From Massilia agri (GTDB lineage Bacteria > Pseudomonadota > Gammaproteobacteria > Burkholderiales > Burkholderiaceae_D): a DNA stretch of 64,000 nt. A model generated the notes under the pieces. It searched no databases and was not told the origin of the DNA. It saw only the letters and a program-made list of their open reading frames with translations. Below are positions 16,222-25,297 of the stretch, piece after piece. The translations under genes and the position numbers were made by a program. The stretch is from positions 372,001 to 436,000 of the forward strand of contig NZ_JANUHA010000001.1 in assembly GCF_024753255.1 (NCBI RefSeq), given 5' to 3'. Within the stretch, counting starts at the first letter, position 1; each line of letters opens with the position of its first letter.

Positions 16222-17919
16222 ATGGCAGCAGTTGCTGAAGAATTGATCGACACCCCGGCGCCCGCCGAACAGACGGGTCCGCAAGGCTTTTTCCAGACCA
16301 CCATGGGCAAGCGCGTCGCGCTCGGCGGCGGCATCGCCCTCGTCGTCGCCATCATGGTCGCGCTCTGGATGTGGAGCCAGGCGCCGGAATACCGCGTGCT
16401 GTTCTCCAACTACAGCGACCGCGACGGGGGCGCGATTACCGCCTCGCTCGACCAGATGGGAGTCCAGTACAAGTTCTCGGAAGGCGGCACCGCCATCCTG
16501 GTCCCGGCCGAGCAGATCCATGACCTGCGCCTGAAGCTCGCCGCCCAAGGCCTGCCGAAGGGCGGCAACGTCGGCTTCGAGCTGCTGGAAAACCAGAAGC
16601 TGGGCACCTCCCAGTTCGTCGAGCAGGTGAACTACCAGCGTTCGCTCGAAGGCGAGCTGGCGCGCTCGATCCAGTCGTTGGGCCCGGTGAGCTCGGCGCG
16701 CGTGCACCTGGCCATGCCGAAACCCTCGGTCTTCGTGCGCGAGCAGCAGAAGCCCACCGCCTCCGTGGTCCTGAACCTGCAGGCCGGCCGCGCCCTCGAT
16801 CCGGGCCAGGTCAGCGCCATCGTCCACCTGGTCGCCTCCAGCGTGCCGGAACTGACCATCGGTAACGTCACCGTCGTCGACCAGACCGGCAACCTGCTGT
16901 CCGATACCTCGAACAAGACCCCGGGCGCCAAGCAGCTCGACCCGACCCAGCTGAAGTACGTCGACCAGGTCCAGGCCAACATCATCAAGCAGGTCGAATC
17001 GATCATCGCCCCGCTGGTCGGCAAGGAAAACGTGCGCGCCGAAGCGACCGCCGAGATCGACTTCGCCCAGGTCGACACCGCCGCCGAGATGTACAAGCCG
17101 AATTCGCCGCCGGAGCCGCAGGCGATCCGCAGCCAGCAGACCTCGGAATCGACCCAGCCGGGCGCGGGCGCCTCGGGCATCCCGGGCGCGCTGTCGAACC
17201 AGCCGCCGGGCGTGGCCACCGCGCCGATCGACGGACAGGCGCCGGTGGCCCCTGCCCCGGCCGCCGGCCCGACCCGCAAGGACGCGACCACCAACTACGA
17301 AGTCGACAAGACCATCCGCTACGAACAGCGCCAGATGGGCGGCATCAAGCGCCTGACCGTGGGCGTGGTGGTGAACTACCGCCGCAGCGTCGATCCGAAG
17401 ACCGGCAAGATCACCATCAAGCCGCTGTCCGCCGCCGAGGTCGCCCAGATCAATGAACTGGTCAAGCAGGCCATGGGCTACTCGCAGCAGCGCGGCGACA
17501 CCCTGAACGTGACCAATGCCCCCTTCGACGGCATCGACCGTCCGGACGACACCCCGCCGGCGCCGGACTGGTGGCGCGACCCGGCCAACCTGCCGCTGGC
17601 CAAGGAGATCGGCAAGTACGTGCTGCTGTTCGCGGTGCTGGCCTTCCTCTACTACCGCATCCTGCTGCCGCTGATGCGCCCGGCGATCAAGAAGTTCGAC
17701 GAGGTCACCGCGCTGCCGCCGGAACCGGAACCGGAAGTCGAAGACGAGATCGCCGAAGAGATCGCGGCCGAGCTGGCCGAGGAAGAACTGGAAGAACAGG
17801 AAGTCGAACGCAGGAACCAGGGCTATCGGAAGAACCTGGAAATGGCGCAGGAGCTGGCCCGCCAGGACCCGCGTATCGTGGCTAACGTTGTGAAAGCATG
17901 GTTGGGATCAAATGAGTGA
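16222..17919 (+). CDS. fliF: Flagellar MS-ring protein FliF
   Basis: A 565-aa MS-ring subunit. A first membrane helix at about 32-53 (ALGGGIALVVAIMVALWMW) is followed by the ring-building motifs of the YscJ/FliF family (RVLFSNYSDRDGGAITASL; VSSARVHLAMPKPSVFVRE). The second membrane helix is at about 463-483 (GKYVLLFAVLAFLYYRILL), then an acidic Glu-rich segment and a FliG-binding tail. It begins the large fli operon; the next gene, fliG, starts eight bases before its stop. Confidence 0.98.
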   Translation: MAAVAEELIDTPAPAEQTGPQGFFQTTMGKRVALGGGIALVVAIMVALWMWSQAPEYRVLFSNYSDRDGGAITASLDQMGVQYKFSEGGTAILVPAEQIHDLRLKLAAQGLPKGGNVGFELLENQKLGTSQFVEQVNYQRSLEGELARSIQSLGPVSSARVHLAMPKPSVFVREQQKPTASVVLNLQAGRALDPGQVSAIVHLVASSVPELTIGNVTVVDQTGNLLSDTSNKTPGAKQLDPTQLKYVDQVQANIIKQVESIIAPLVGKENVRAEATAEIDFAQVDTAAEMYKPNSPPEPQAIRSQQTSESTQPGAGASGIPGALSNQPPGVATAPIDGQAPVAPAPAAGPTRKDATTNYEVDKTIRYEQRQMGGIKRLTVGVVVNYRRSVDPKTGKITIKPLSAAEVAQINELVKQAMGYSQQRGDTLNVTNAPFDGIDRPDDTPPAPDWWRDPANLPLAKEIGKYVLLFAVLAFLYYRILLPLMRPAIKKFDEVTALPPEPEPEVEDEIAEEIAAELAEEELEEQEVERRNQGYRKNLEMAQELARQDPRIVANVVKAWLGSNE

Positions 17920-18916
17920 CAAGGACAAGGAAGGCGTAACCCAGGCGGCGATCCTGATGCTGGCCCTGGGCGAGGGCGAAGCGGCCGAGGTGATGAAGTT
18001 CCTGGGCCCGCGTGAAGTGCTCAAGCTGGGCGCCGCGATGGCGCAGATGAAGGCGGTGCAGCACGGCGAAGTGGTCAAGGTGCTGGAAGCGTTCGTGGAA
18101 GAGACCAACCTGCATTCGACCGTGGGCCTGGATTCGGACGAGTACATCCGCCAGGTGCTGACCAAGGCGCTGGGCGACGACAAGGCCGCCGTGCTGCTCA
18201 ACCGCATCCTGGGCGGCAAGGACGCCTCCGGCATCGAAAGCCTGAAGTGGATGGACTCGCCGTCGGTGGCGGAACTGATCCGCAACGAGCACCCGCAGAT
18301 CATCGCCACCATCCTGGTGCACCTCGAGCGCGACCAGGCCTGCGAGATCCTGGCCAACTTCACCGAGCGCCTGCGCAACGACGTGGTCCTGCGCATCGCC
18401 ACCCTGGACGGCGTGCAGCCGGCCGCACTGCGCGAACTGAACGACGTGCTGACCAAGCTCCTGTCGGGCAACGAGAACATCAAGAAATCGTCGCTGGGCG
18501 GCGTGCGCACCGCGGCCGAGATCCTGAACTTCATGAGCGGCGAGCAGGAAGCGGCCGTCATGGACAACATCAAGAACTACGACAACGACATGGCGCAGAA
18601 GATCATGGACGAGATGTTCGTGTTCGACAACATCATCGACATCGACGACCGCGGCATCCAGCTGCTGCTGCGCGAAGTCCAGTCCGAGATGCTGATCATC
18701 GCGCTCAAGGGCGCATCACAGGACCTGCGCGACAAGATTTTCAAGAACATGTCGCAGCGCGCCAGCGAGATGATGCGCGAAGACCTGGAGTCGAAGGGTC
18801 CGGTGCGCCTGTCGGAAGTGGAATCCCAGCAGAAACAGATTCTGCAGATCGTGCGCCGCCTGGCGGACGAAGGCCAGATCGTGCTGGGTGGTAAGGGTGA
18901 GGATTCGTTCGTCTGA
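17912..18916 (+). CDS. fliG: Flagellar motor switch protein FliG
   Basis: A 334-aa rotor protein that joins the MS ring to FliM and transmits torque. The EHPQ motif (RNEHPQIIATIL, near residue 127) and the C-terminal charged torque helix (MSQRASEMMREDLESKGPVR) are intact. The N-terminal domain (VTQAAILMLALGEGEAAEVM) binds the FliF tail. It overlaps fliF by eight bases and fliH by one base (TGATG), typical of a coupled operon. Confidence 0.98.
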   Translation: MSDKDKEGVTQAAILMLALGEGEAAEVMKFLGPREVLKLGAAMAQMKAVQHGEVVKVLEAFVEETNLHSTVGLDSDEYIRQVLTKALGDDKAAVLLNRILGGKDASGIESLKWMDSPSVAELIRNEHPQIIATILVHLERDQACEILANFTERLRNDVVLRIATLDGVQPAALRELNDVLTKLLSGNENIKKSSLGGVRTAAEILNFMSGEQEAAVMDNIKNYDNDMAQKIMDEMFVFDNIIDIDDRGIQLLLREVQSEMLIIALKGASQDLRDKIFKNMSQRASEMMREDLESKGPVRLSEVESQQKQILQIVRRLADEGQIVLGGKGEDSFV

Positions 18917-19647
18917 TGATCCCGAAGGAACAGCAAAGCGCTTACCAGCGCTGGGAAATGACCTCGTTCGGCGACGAACGCCCGAGTACCGTGGCGCGCC
19001 GCGCCGCCATGGCGCCCGCCCCCGCCCCCGCTCCCGCTTCTGCCCCCCCTGCGGAACCGATCGAGGTCGTTCCGCACGTGGCCCTGCCGACCGCGGAAGA
19101 ACTGGAAGCGATCCGCGAGCAGGCGCGCGCGGAAGGGTACGCCGAGGGCCTGGCGGAAGGCCGCGCCGAAGGCCATGCCCAGGGCTATGCCGAAGGCGCC
19201 GCGCAGGGGCAGCAGGAAGCCGGCGCCGAACTCGAACACCTGCGCGCGATCGCCGCGACCTTCAGCGACGCCGTGGTGCAGGCCGACGAGACCATCGCCC
19301 ACGACGTGCTGGAGCTGGCCCTGCGCCTGGCGCGCGGCATGGTGCGCACGGCCTTCGACGTGCGCCCGGAACTGATCCTGCCGGTGGTGCAGGAAGCGAT
19401 CGGCTACCTGCCGGTGCTGGCCCAGCCGGCAGTGCTCACCCTGAACCCGCAGGACGCGGAGATCGTGCGCGACGCCATGGGCCAGGAACTGATCAAGGGC
19501 GGCTGGCGCATCGCCGAGGATGCCTCGATGGCGCGCGGCGGCTGCAAGGTGGACACGGCGTCGAACCAGATCGATGCCCAGGCGACGGCCCGGTGGCAGC
19601 GCCTGACACATTCGCTGGGCCAGAACATCGAGTGGCTGGGGTCGTAG
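18916..19647 (+). CDS. fliH: Flagellar export ATPase regulator FliH
   Basis: A 243-aa FliH, which holds the FliI ATPase at the export gate. It shows a disordered Pro/Ala N terminus, a run of Gly-x3-Gly repeats at about 74-98 (AEGLAEGRAEGHAQGYAEG) characteristic of FliH, and the C-terminal FliI-binding domain (LARGMVRTAFDVRPELILP). It starts in the last base of the fliG stop. Its own stop, TAG at 19645, lies inside the first bases of a REP-type element. Confidence 0.95.
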   Translation: MIPKEQQSAYQRWEMTSFGDERPSTVARRAAMAPAPAPAPASAPPAEPIEVVPHVALPTAEELEAIREQARAEGYAEGLAEGRAEGHAQGYAEGAAQGQQEAGAELEHLRAIAATFSDAVVQADETIAHDVLELALRLARGMVRTAFDVRPELILPVVQEAIGYLPVLAQPAVLTLNPQDAEIVRDAMGQELIKGGWRIAEDASMARGGCKVDTASNQIDAQATARWQRLTHSLGQNIEWLGS

Positions 19648-19771
19648 GGGTGGTTCAGTCCAGTGGACTGAACCACGCTTCGCCGAACGCGCGTTCAACC
19701 GGCTCTTGAATAAACGATACTCTGCTCGGCCGTGATTTGAACGCGCGGACGGCAGAGCCGTCCACCCTACG
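19643..19771. repeat. REP-type palindromic doublet, copy A
   Basis: Two inverted units. The left one (19643-19698) starts CGTAGG and ends GCGCGTTCAA, and carries an inner palindrome (TTCAGTCCAGTGGACTGAA). The right one (19737-19771) is the compact 35-bp form, TTGAACGCGCGG ... CCACCCTACG, with stem GGACGGC / GCCGTCC. The left end supplies the fliH stop codon. It fills most of the 219-bp fliH-fliI gap. Confidence 0.85.
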
Positions 19772-19866
19772 AGAAAGCGGGTAAATCCGCCGCTTTTCTC
19801 TCCTTGCGCAATCCTTCTCCTGCGCAATAATGGCGATGCTTCCCCCATTCCGGATCCCGCCACCCC

Positions 19867-21273
19867 ATGTCCACCGCTACTCCCGACCGCCACACCGCCC
19901 GCTGGAAATCGTTTATCAAGGACTGCGACGCCCTCGTCGGCTTTGCCGAGCCGATGCAGGTCTCGGGCCGGGTCACGCGCGTGGCCGGCCTGGTGATGGA
20001 GTGCGTCGGCCTGAAACTGGCCGTCGGCAGCGCCTGCACCATCCCCGTCGCCAACGGCTTGAGGATCGAGGCCGAGGTGGTGGGCTTCGAAGGCGAGCGC
20101 CTGTTCCTGATGCCGCAGAGCGATGTCGAGGGCGTGGTGCCGGGCTCGCGCGTGTTCCCGGTCGAGTCGGCCCTGCCGAAGCCGGGCTCCGTGCCCCACC
20201 CGCGCCGCCGCCCGAGCGACCGCGCGCGCCACCTGCCGGTCGGCATGCAGCTGCTGGGCCGGGTGGTCGACGGCGCCGGCCGCCCGCTGGACGGCAAGGG
20301 CCCGCTCAGCAACGATGAGGTCGGCCCGCTGAATGCCCGCCCCATCAACCCGCTCGACCGCGCGCCGATCTCGGAAACCCTGGACGTGGGCGTGCGCGCC
20401 ATCAATGCCATGCTCACCGTGGGCCGCGGCCAGCGCCTGGGCCTGTTCGCCGGTACCGGCGTCGGCAAGTCGGTGCTGCTGGGGATGATCGCCCGCTATA
20501 CGACCGCCGACGTGATCGTGGTCGGCCTGATCGGCGAACGGGGCCGCGAGGTGAAGGAATTCATCGAGCAGATCTTGGGCCCGGTGGGCCGCGCGCGCTC
20601 GGCGGTGGTGGCGGCGCCGGCCGACGCCCCGCCCCTGATGCGCCTGCAGGGCGCGGCCTATGCCACGGCCATCGCCGAGCACTTCCGCGAGCAGGGCAAG
20701 AATGTTCTCTTGATCATGGATTCGCTGACCCGCTATGCGATGGCCCAGCGCGAGATCGCCCTCGCCATCGGCGAACCGCCCGCGACCAAGGGCTACCCTC
20801 CATCGGTGTTCGCCAAGCTTCCGGTGCTGGTCGAGCGCGCCGGCAACGGCGTCGAGGGCGGCGGTTCGATCACCGCCTTTTATACCGTGCTGTCCGAGGG
20901 CGATGACCAGCAGGACCCGATCGCCGACGCGGCGCGCGGTATCCTCGACGGCCACATCGTGCTGAACCGCCACCTGGCCGAGGCCGGCCACTACCCGGCG
21001 ATCGACATCGAGCAGTCGATCTCGCGCGCCATGCACGGCATCACCACCCACGAGCACCAGCTGGCGGCGCGCAAGCTGAAGCAGCTGTACTCGCGCTACC
21101 AGCGTTCGCGCGACCTGATCAGCGTCGGCGCCTACGCCGCCGGCAGCGACCCGGTGCTCGACCAGGCCATCGCCAAGCACGAGCAGATCGAGAATTTCCT
21201 GTGCCAGGAAATCCACGACAACGCGGGCATGCTGGAGAGCTTGGGGCAATTGACCTCTCTATTCCAAGGTTAA
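19867..21273 (+). CDS. fliI: Flagellar export ATPase FliI
   Basis: A 468-aa ATPase of the F1-beta fold that energises loading of export substrates. Walker A GTGVGKS lies near residue 195 and Walker [11 protein letters not shown] near 280-288, with [11 protein letters not shown] between them. The N-terminal domain and full length agree with the family. It follows fliH across a REP doublet, so the element interrupts what is usually a tight gene pair. fliJ follows 46 bp downstream. Confidence 0.98.
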   Translation: MSTATPDRHTARWKSFIKDCDALVGFAEPMQVSGRVTRVAGLVMECVGLKLAVGSACTIPVANGLRIEAEVVGFEGERLFLMPQSDVEGVVPGSRVFPVESALPKPGSVPHPRRRPSDRARHLPVGMQLLGRVVDGAGRPLDGKGPLSNDEVGPLNARPINPLDRAPISETLDVGVRAINAMLTVGRGQRLGLFAGTGVGKSVLLGMIARYTTADVIVVGLIGERGREVKEFIEQILGPVGRARSAVVAAPADAPPLMRLQGAAYATAIAEHFREQGKNVLLIMDSLTRYAMAQREIALAIGEPPATKGYPPSVFAKLPVLVERAGNGVEGGGSITAFYTVLSEGDDQQDPIADAARGILDGHIVLNRHLAEAGHYPAIDIEQSISRAMHGITTHEHQLAARKLKQLYSRYQRSRDLISVGAYAAGSDPVLDQAIAKHEQIENFLCQEIHDNAGMLESLGQLTSLFQG

Positions 21274-21319
21274 AAAATGCCGGGCGGAACTATACTGTGT
21301 TCCTTTAGTGTGAATAAGT

Positions 21320-21763
21320 ATGGCCAAGACTTCCGCCTTAGAGACCTTGATCGACCTCGCGCAGCGCGATTCGGATGCGATCGCCAAGCGCCTGGGCGTC
21401 GCCCTCAAGGCGGTGGAGGAAGCCGAGCAGAAGCTGGTGATGCTGGATGGCTACCGCGACGAGTACGTGCGCAAGCTGGACGCGGCTCAGATGAACGGCA
21501 TCACGCCCTTCGCCTACCAGAACTTCGTCGCCTTCATCGGCAAGCTGGACAACGCGATCATCGGCCAGCGCGAGGTGATCAAGCATGCGAAGTACAAGGC
21601 GGATGTGGAAAAGAAGGCATGGCAGGAAAGCGAGCGCAAGCGCCTGTCCTACCGCACCCTGAACGAACGCGCGGCTGCGGAAGCGCTGGCGATCGAGAAC
21701 AAGCGCGACCAGAAACTGATGGACGACCACGCGGCCCGTGGCGCCCGCTACAAGCAGAATTGA
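21320..21763 (+). CDS. fliJ: Flagellar export protein FliJ
   Basis: A 147-aa, almost wholly helical protein predicted as an antiparallel coiled coil, with the family feature QKLVMLDGYRDEYVRKL. FliJ sits in the FliI hexamer like the gamma subunit of F1 ATPase and helps link it to FlhA. Position between fliI and fliK confirms the call. Confidence 0.95.
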   Translation: MAKTSALETLIDLAQRDSDAIAKRLGVALKAVEEAEQKLVMLDGYRDEYVRKLDAAQMNGITPFAYQNFVAFIGKLDNAIIGQREVIKHAKYKADVEKKAWQESERKRLSYRTLNERAAAEALAIENKRDQKLMDDHAARGARYKQN

Positions 21764-21794
21764 ACGAGCAGGGCCGAACCGAGGCAGAACAACC

Positions 21795-23096
21795 ATGACG
21801 ATGCAGACGACTACCCTTCCGTTCCAGGTCTCCGGCGGCAACGCACTGAGCCAGCCGCCGCAGCGCAATGCGGCCGCCGGCATGCAGGCGCCCGAATCGA
21901 ACTTCGGCGCCACGCTCTCGCGCGAGATCGCCCAGCGCCAGGCCGCGCCGGGCGTGAACGCCGCGCCGGCCCCCGCCAGCCAGGCCAACCGTCCGGCCCA
22001 GGGCGCCCAGGGCAAGCCGACTGCCGCCGACAAGCCGGCCGCCCAGGGTCCGAAAGCCGCCGCGCGCGAGCCGGCGAAACAGAACGACGCCACCGATGCC
22101 CCGGCAACGGCGCAGGCGGGGGCAGCGTCGGCCGAGTCCGCCGACGGCGCCGAGGATGCCGCCGCAGCCGAGTCGGCAGCCGCCGCCGCGAGCAACCCGG
22201 TCACGGACATGCTGGCCTTCATGGCCAGCCTGGCCCAGCCGGCCCAGGCAGCGCCGGCCGGCACCGAGGCGCCCCTCGCCGCCGGCGGCGCCGATCTGCA
22301 GCTCGCCGCGCTCCAGTCCGCTTTTGCCAAGCTCGACGGCGCCGATGCCGCCGCCACCGATGCCGGCCTGGCAGGCGCCACCGAAGCGGAGGCCGACACC
22401 GGCTTTGCCCTGAGCGCGGGCGTCCAGCCTGCCGCCGACGAGAGCGCCGACCTGCGCGCGCTCCAGCAAGGCGCCCAGAACGCCGTCCAGGCCGACGCCG
22501 GCAAGCTGCAGGGCCAGGCGCGCGAGACTGCCGCCCAGGCCGCCGCAACGACCGAGTCCGCGCCGGCCCCGGCCACCGTCCAGCTGCAGGCCCAGGCCGC
22601 CAAGCTCGAGGCGCTCAACCCTGCCGCCGCGCCGTCCGACCGCATCCCGGCACGGGTCGGCACCCAGGCCTGGGACAACCAGGTCAGCCAGCGCATCGTC
22701 TACATGGTCGGCAAGGAACAGGCCGCGACCCTCACCCTGAATCCGCCGGATCTCGGCCCGGTGCAGATCGTGCTGAACGTGAGCAACGACCAGGCCAGCG
22801 TAGCCTTCTCCTCCAGCCAGCTGGAGGTGCGCCAGGCCCTGGAAAACGCCCTGCCCCGCCTGCGTGAAATGATGGGCGAGAACGGCATTGCCCTGGGCAA
22901 TGCGACCGTGGATGCGGGCGTCCCGGACCAGCGCCAGGCGCAGCAGGACGGCGAGCGCCGCGGCCGTGGCGGCAATGGCGCCGATGGCTCCGGTTCGGGT
23001 GTCGATCAGGGCAATGTCGCCGCGAACGACAATGCCCGTCCCGTGACGCGCACCGTGGCCGTGGGCGACCGCGGCGCGGTCGATATCTTCGCCTGA
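21795..23096 (+). CDS. fliK: Flagellar hook-length control protein FliK
   Basis: A 433-aa FliK. The long Ala/Pro/Gln-rich N-terminal part (1-290) acts as the secreted ruler; the C-terminal Flg_hook domain starts near 300 (ATLTLNPPDLGPVQIVLNVS) and continues to about 385 before a Gly/Asn-rich tail. It measures hook length and triggers the FlhB switch from hook to filament export. The ATG 21795 is preferred over an upstream in-frame codon inside fliJ. A second FliK-like gene lies at 7336-8475. Confidence 0.93.
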   Translation: MTMQTTTLPFQVSGGNALSQPPQRNAAAGMQAPESNFGATLSREIAQRQAAPGVNAAPAPASQANRPAQGAQGKPTAADKPAAQGPKAAAREPAKQNDATDAPATAQAGAASAESADGAEDAAAAESAAAAASNPVTDMLAFMASLAQPAQAAPAGTEAPLAAGGADLQLAALQSAFAKLDGADAAATDAGLAGATEAEADTGFALSAGVQPAADESADLRALQQGAQNAVQADAGKLQGQARETAAQAAATTESAPAPATVQLQAQAAKLEALNPAAAPSDRIPARVGTQAWDNQVSQRIVYMVGKEQAATLTLNPPDLGPVQIVLNVSNDQASVAFSSSQLEVRQALENALPRLREMMGENGIALGNATVDAGVPDQRQAQQDGERRGRGGNGADGSGSGVDQGNVAANDNARPVTRTVAVGDRGAVDIFA

Positions 23097-23107
23097 GGCG
23101 CATGAAT

Positions 23108-23126
23108 GGGCGGCCCGCAGCCGCCC
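23108..23126 (+). terminator. Hairpin after fliK, possible weak terminator
   Basis: GGGCGGC / GCCGCCC (7 bp, loop CCGCA) starts 12 bp after the fliK stop, followed only by AATGTTT. It could end or attenuate fliF-K transcription in the 177-bp gap before fliL. I see no convincing fliL promoter in the remaining sequence. Confidence 0.35.
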
Positions 23127-23273
23127 AATGTTTAAACCGTCATCTCCCTGGCGCAACAATCGTCGGGATTGCCGACTGTTATGCCCTCTTTTCCGGGCAT
23201 GGCTGTCTTCGGACCCGCACGATAATGCCATAATGACGGACACAATCTTTCTAGCAGTAAAAAGGTATTTTTG

Positions 23274-23804
23274 ATGGCAACTGCAAAACCGAAAGCCGCC
23301 CCTGCAGCAGACGCAGCCCCAGCAGCACCGGCCGGCTCCAAGAAAAAGCTGATCATCATCATCGCCGCAGCCGTGCTGCTGCTGGGCGGCGGCGGCGGCG
23401 CGGCCTGGTACTTCCTGGATGGCGCCGCCGGGGCCGCGCACGAGGAACCGTCGAAGGAAAGCAAGAAGAAAAAGAAGGACCCGGAAGCCAAGCCGGAATA
23501 CGTGCCGGTCGAGGCCTTCACCGTCAACCTGCAGCCGGAGAACGGCGAGCAGTACCTGCAGGTGCAGTTCACCCTGCAGGTCGCGGGCGCCGAGCAGGCC
23601 ACCGTCATCAAGGACAATATGGCGATCGTGCGCAACCGCGTGCTGCTGCTCCTGTCGAGCAAGAAGGCATCGGAGATCAGCACGCTCGAAGGCAAGCAGC
23701 AGCTCGCCGCCGAGATCCAGGCCGTCGTCACCGATCCTTTCGAGAAAGGTGGCGACGAGCAGGAAGTCAGCGACGTACTCTTCACCTCGTTTATCATCCA
23801 GTGA
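23274..23804 (+). CDS. fliL: Flagellar basal body-associated protein FliL
   Basis: A 176-aa single-pass membrane protein: a short cytoplasmic Lys/Ala-rich N terminus, one transmembrane helix (about 24-46, KKLIIIIAAAVLLLGGGGG), and a periplasmic domain with VPVEAFTVNLQPENGEQYL. FliL surrounds the stator and supports torque. The ATG 23274 is preferred over the adjacent in-frame TTG 23271. fliM follows 28 bp later. Confidence 0.95.
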   Translation: MATAKPKAAPAADAAPAAPAGSKKKLIIIIAAAVLLLGGGGGAAWYFLDGAAGAAHEEPSKESKKKKKDPEAKPEYVPVEAFTVNLQPENGEQYLQVQFTLQVAGAEQATVIKDNMAIVRNRVLLLLSSKKASEISTLEGKQQLAAEIQAVVTDPFEKGGDEQEVSDVLFTSFIIQ

Positions 23805-23832
23805 TTCATTGATCGAGTAAAACTGAAGCACC

Positions 23833-24816
23833 ATGGCCGATAATTTCCTCTCCCAGGAAGAAGTCGATGCCCTCTTAAAAGGGGTCAACGGCGATCAGGA
23901 CGACATCGCGGCGCCTGAAGATACCTCGGGGGTACGCACCTATAACCTGGCAACGCAGGAGCGGATCGTCCGCGGCCGCATGCCGACGCTCGAGATCATC
24001 AACGAGCGTTTCGCCAGGTATCTGCGGGTGGGCCTGTTCAACTTCCTGCGCCGCAGCGCCGAAGTCTCGGTCGGCTCGGTGCGGGTGTCCAAGTACAGCG
24101 AGTTCATCCGCAACCTGGTGGTGCCGACCAACCTCAACCTGATCCACATGAAGCCGCTGCGCGGCACGGCGCTGATGGTGTTCGACCCGGGCCTCGTGTT
24201 CCTGCTGGTCGACAACCTGTTCGGCGGCGACGGCCGCTTCCACACCCGCGTGGAAGGCCGCGACTTCACCCAGACCGAGCAGCGCATCATCATGCGCATC
24301 CTCGACATCGTGTTCGAGGCCTATGCGAAATCCTGGGAACCGGTGTATCCGATCGAGTTCGAGTACATCCGTTCCGAGATGAACACGCAGTTCGCCAACA
24401 TCGCGACCCCGAACGAGGTCGTGGTGTCCTGCACCTTCACCATCGAACTCGGTTCGGTGTCGGGCCAGATCCACTTCTGCATGCCCTACTCGATGATCGA
24501 GCCGATCCGCGATGCGCTGACCTCGAGCATCCAGGGCGAGGCCCTGGAAGTCGACAAGCGTTGGGTGCGCCTGATGACCCAGCAGATCCAGGTTGCCGAG
24601 GTCGAGCTGGTGGCGGTGCTGGGCGAAGGCCGGGCCAACTTCGACGAGATCCTCAACATGAAGGTCGGCGACGTGATTCCAATTACCATCCCCGAGACCC
24701 TGCAGGCGACAGTGGACGGGGTGCCGGTGATGGACTGCAGCTACGGCGTCTTCAACGGCCAGTACGCCCTGAAGGTCGAGAAACTGCTGGCCAACAGCGA
24801 CAGCTTCAACAAATAA
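23833..24816 (+). CDS. fliM: Flagellar motor switch protein FliM
   Basis: A 327-aa switch protein. The N-terminal CheY-P-binding peptide is present (FLSQEEVDALLKGV), followed by the central CheC-like domain (about 40-225) and the C-terminal SpoA domain that packs with FliN (VGDVIPITIPETLQATVDG). It receives the chemotaxis signal and sets rotation direction. It is followed by fliN after 43 bp, with CAGGAG before the fliN start. Confidence 0.98.
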   Translation: MADNFLSQEEVDALLKGVNGDQDDIAAPEDTSGVRTYNLATQERIVRGRMPTLEIINERFARYLRVGLFNFLRRSAEVSVGSVRVSKYSEFIRNLVVPTNLNLIHMKPLRGTALMVFDPGLVFLLVDNLFGGDGRFHTRVEGRDFTQTEQRIIMRILDIVFEAYAKSWEPVYPIEFEYIRSEMNTQFANIATPNEVVVSCTFTIELGSVSGQIHFCMPYSMIEPIRDALTSSIQGEALEVDKRWVRLMTQQIQVAEVELVAVLGEGRANFDEILNMKVGDVIPITIPETLQATVDGVPVMDCSYGVFNGQYALKVEKLLANSDSFNK

Positions 24817-24859
24817 TTTTCTGCCGGCGCCTCGCGCCGGCGAGTAACAGGAGAGCATC

Positions 24860-25297
24860 ATGTCTGATACCCAGGACGACCAGGGCAGCCTCGACGACGA
24901 TTGGGGCGCGGCGATTGCCGAGCAGGCCGCGGCCGAAGCGGCGGCGCTCGAGCGCCAGCAGCAGGCGGCGGCAGCGGCCCCGACCGCGGCCGTGTTCAAG
25001 GACTTCTCGAACAAGGGCGCGCGCAACGAGACCCCGAACGACATCGACTTCATCCTCGACATCCCGGTCCAGCTGACCGTGGAGCTGGGGCGCACCAAGA
25101 TCGCGATCAAGAACCTGCTGCAGCTGGCCCAGGGCTCCGTGGTCGAGCTCGACGGCCTGGCCGGCGAGCCGATGGACGTGCTCGTCAACGGCTGCCTGAT
25201 CGCGCAGGGCGAGGTCGTCGTCGTGAACGACAAGTTCGGCATCCGACTCACTGATATCATTACGCCATCGGAACGGATCAGAAAACTGAATAAATGA
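24860..25297 (+). CDS. fliN: Flagellar motor switch protein FliN
   Basis: A 145-aa switch protein with an Ala/Gln-rich N-terminal extension and a C-terminal SpoA domain at about 68-145 (LDIPVQLTVELGRTKIAIKN; PMDVLVNGCLIAQGEVVVVN). It forms the lower C ring and docks the FliH-FliI complex. Its TGA stop overlaps the fliO ATG (ATGA, 25294-25297), so fliO was built as a translationally coupled gene. Confidence 0.98.
   Translation: MSDTQDDQGSLDDDWGAAIAEQAAAEAAALERQQQAAAAAPTAAVFKDFSNKGARNETPNDIDFILDIPVQLTVELGRTKIAIKNLLQLAQGSVVELDGLAGEPMDVLVNGCLIAQGEVVVVNDKFGIRLTDIITPSERIRKLNK

Noticed and set aside
18577..21249. Long open frame on the minus strand opposite fliG, fliH and fliI
   Set aside because: Antisense to three recognised flagellar genes and crossing a REP element; no recognisable domain.
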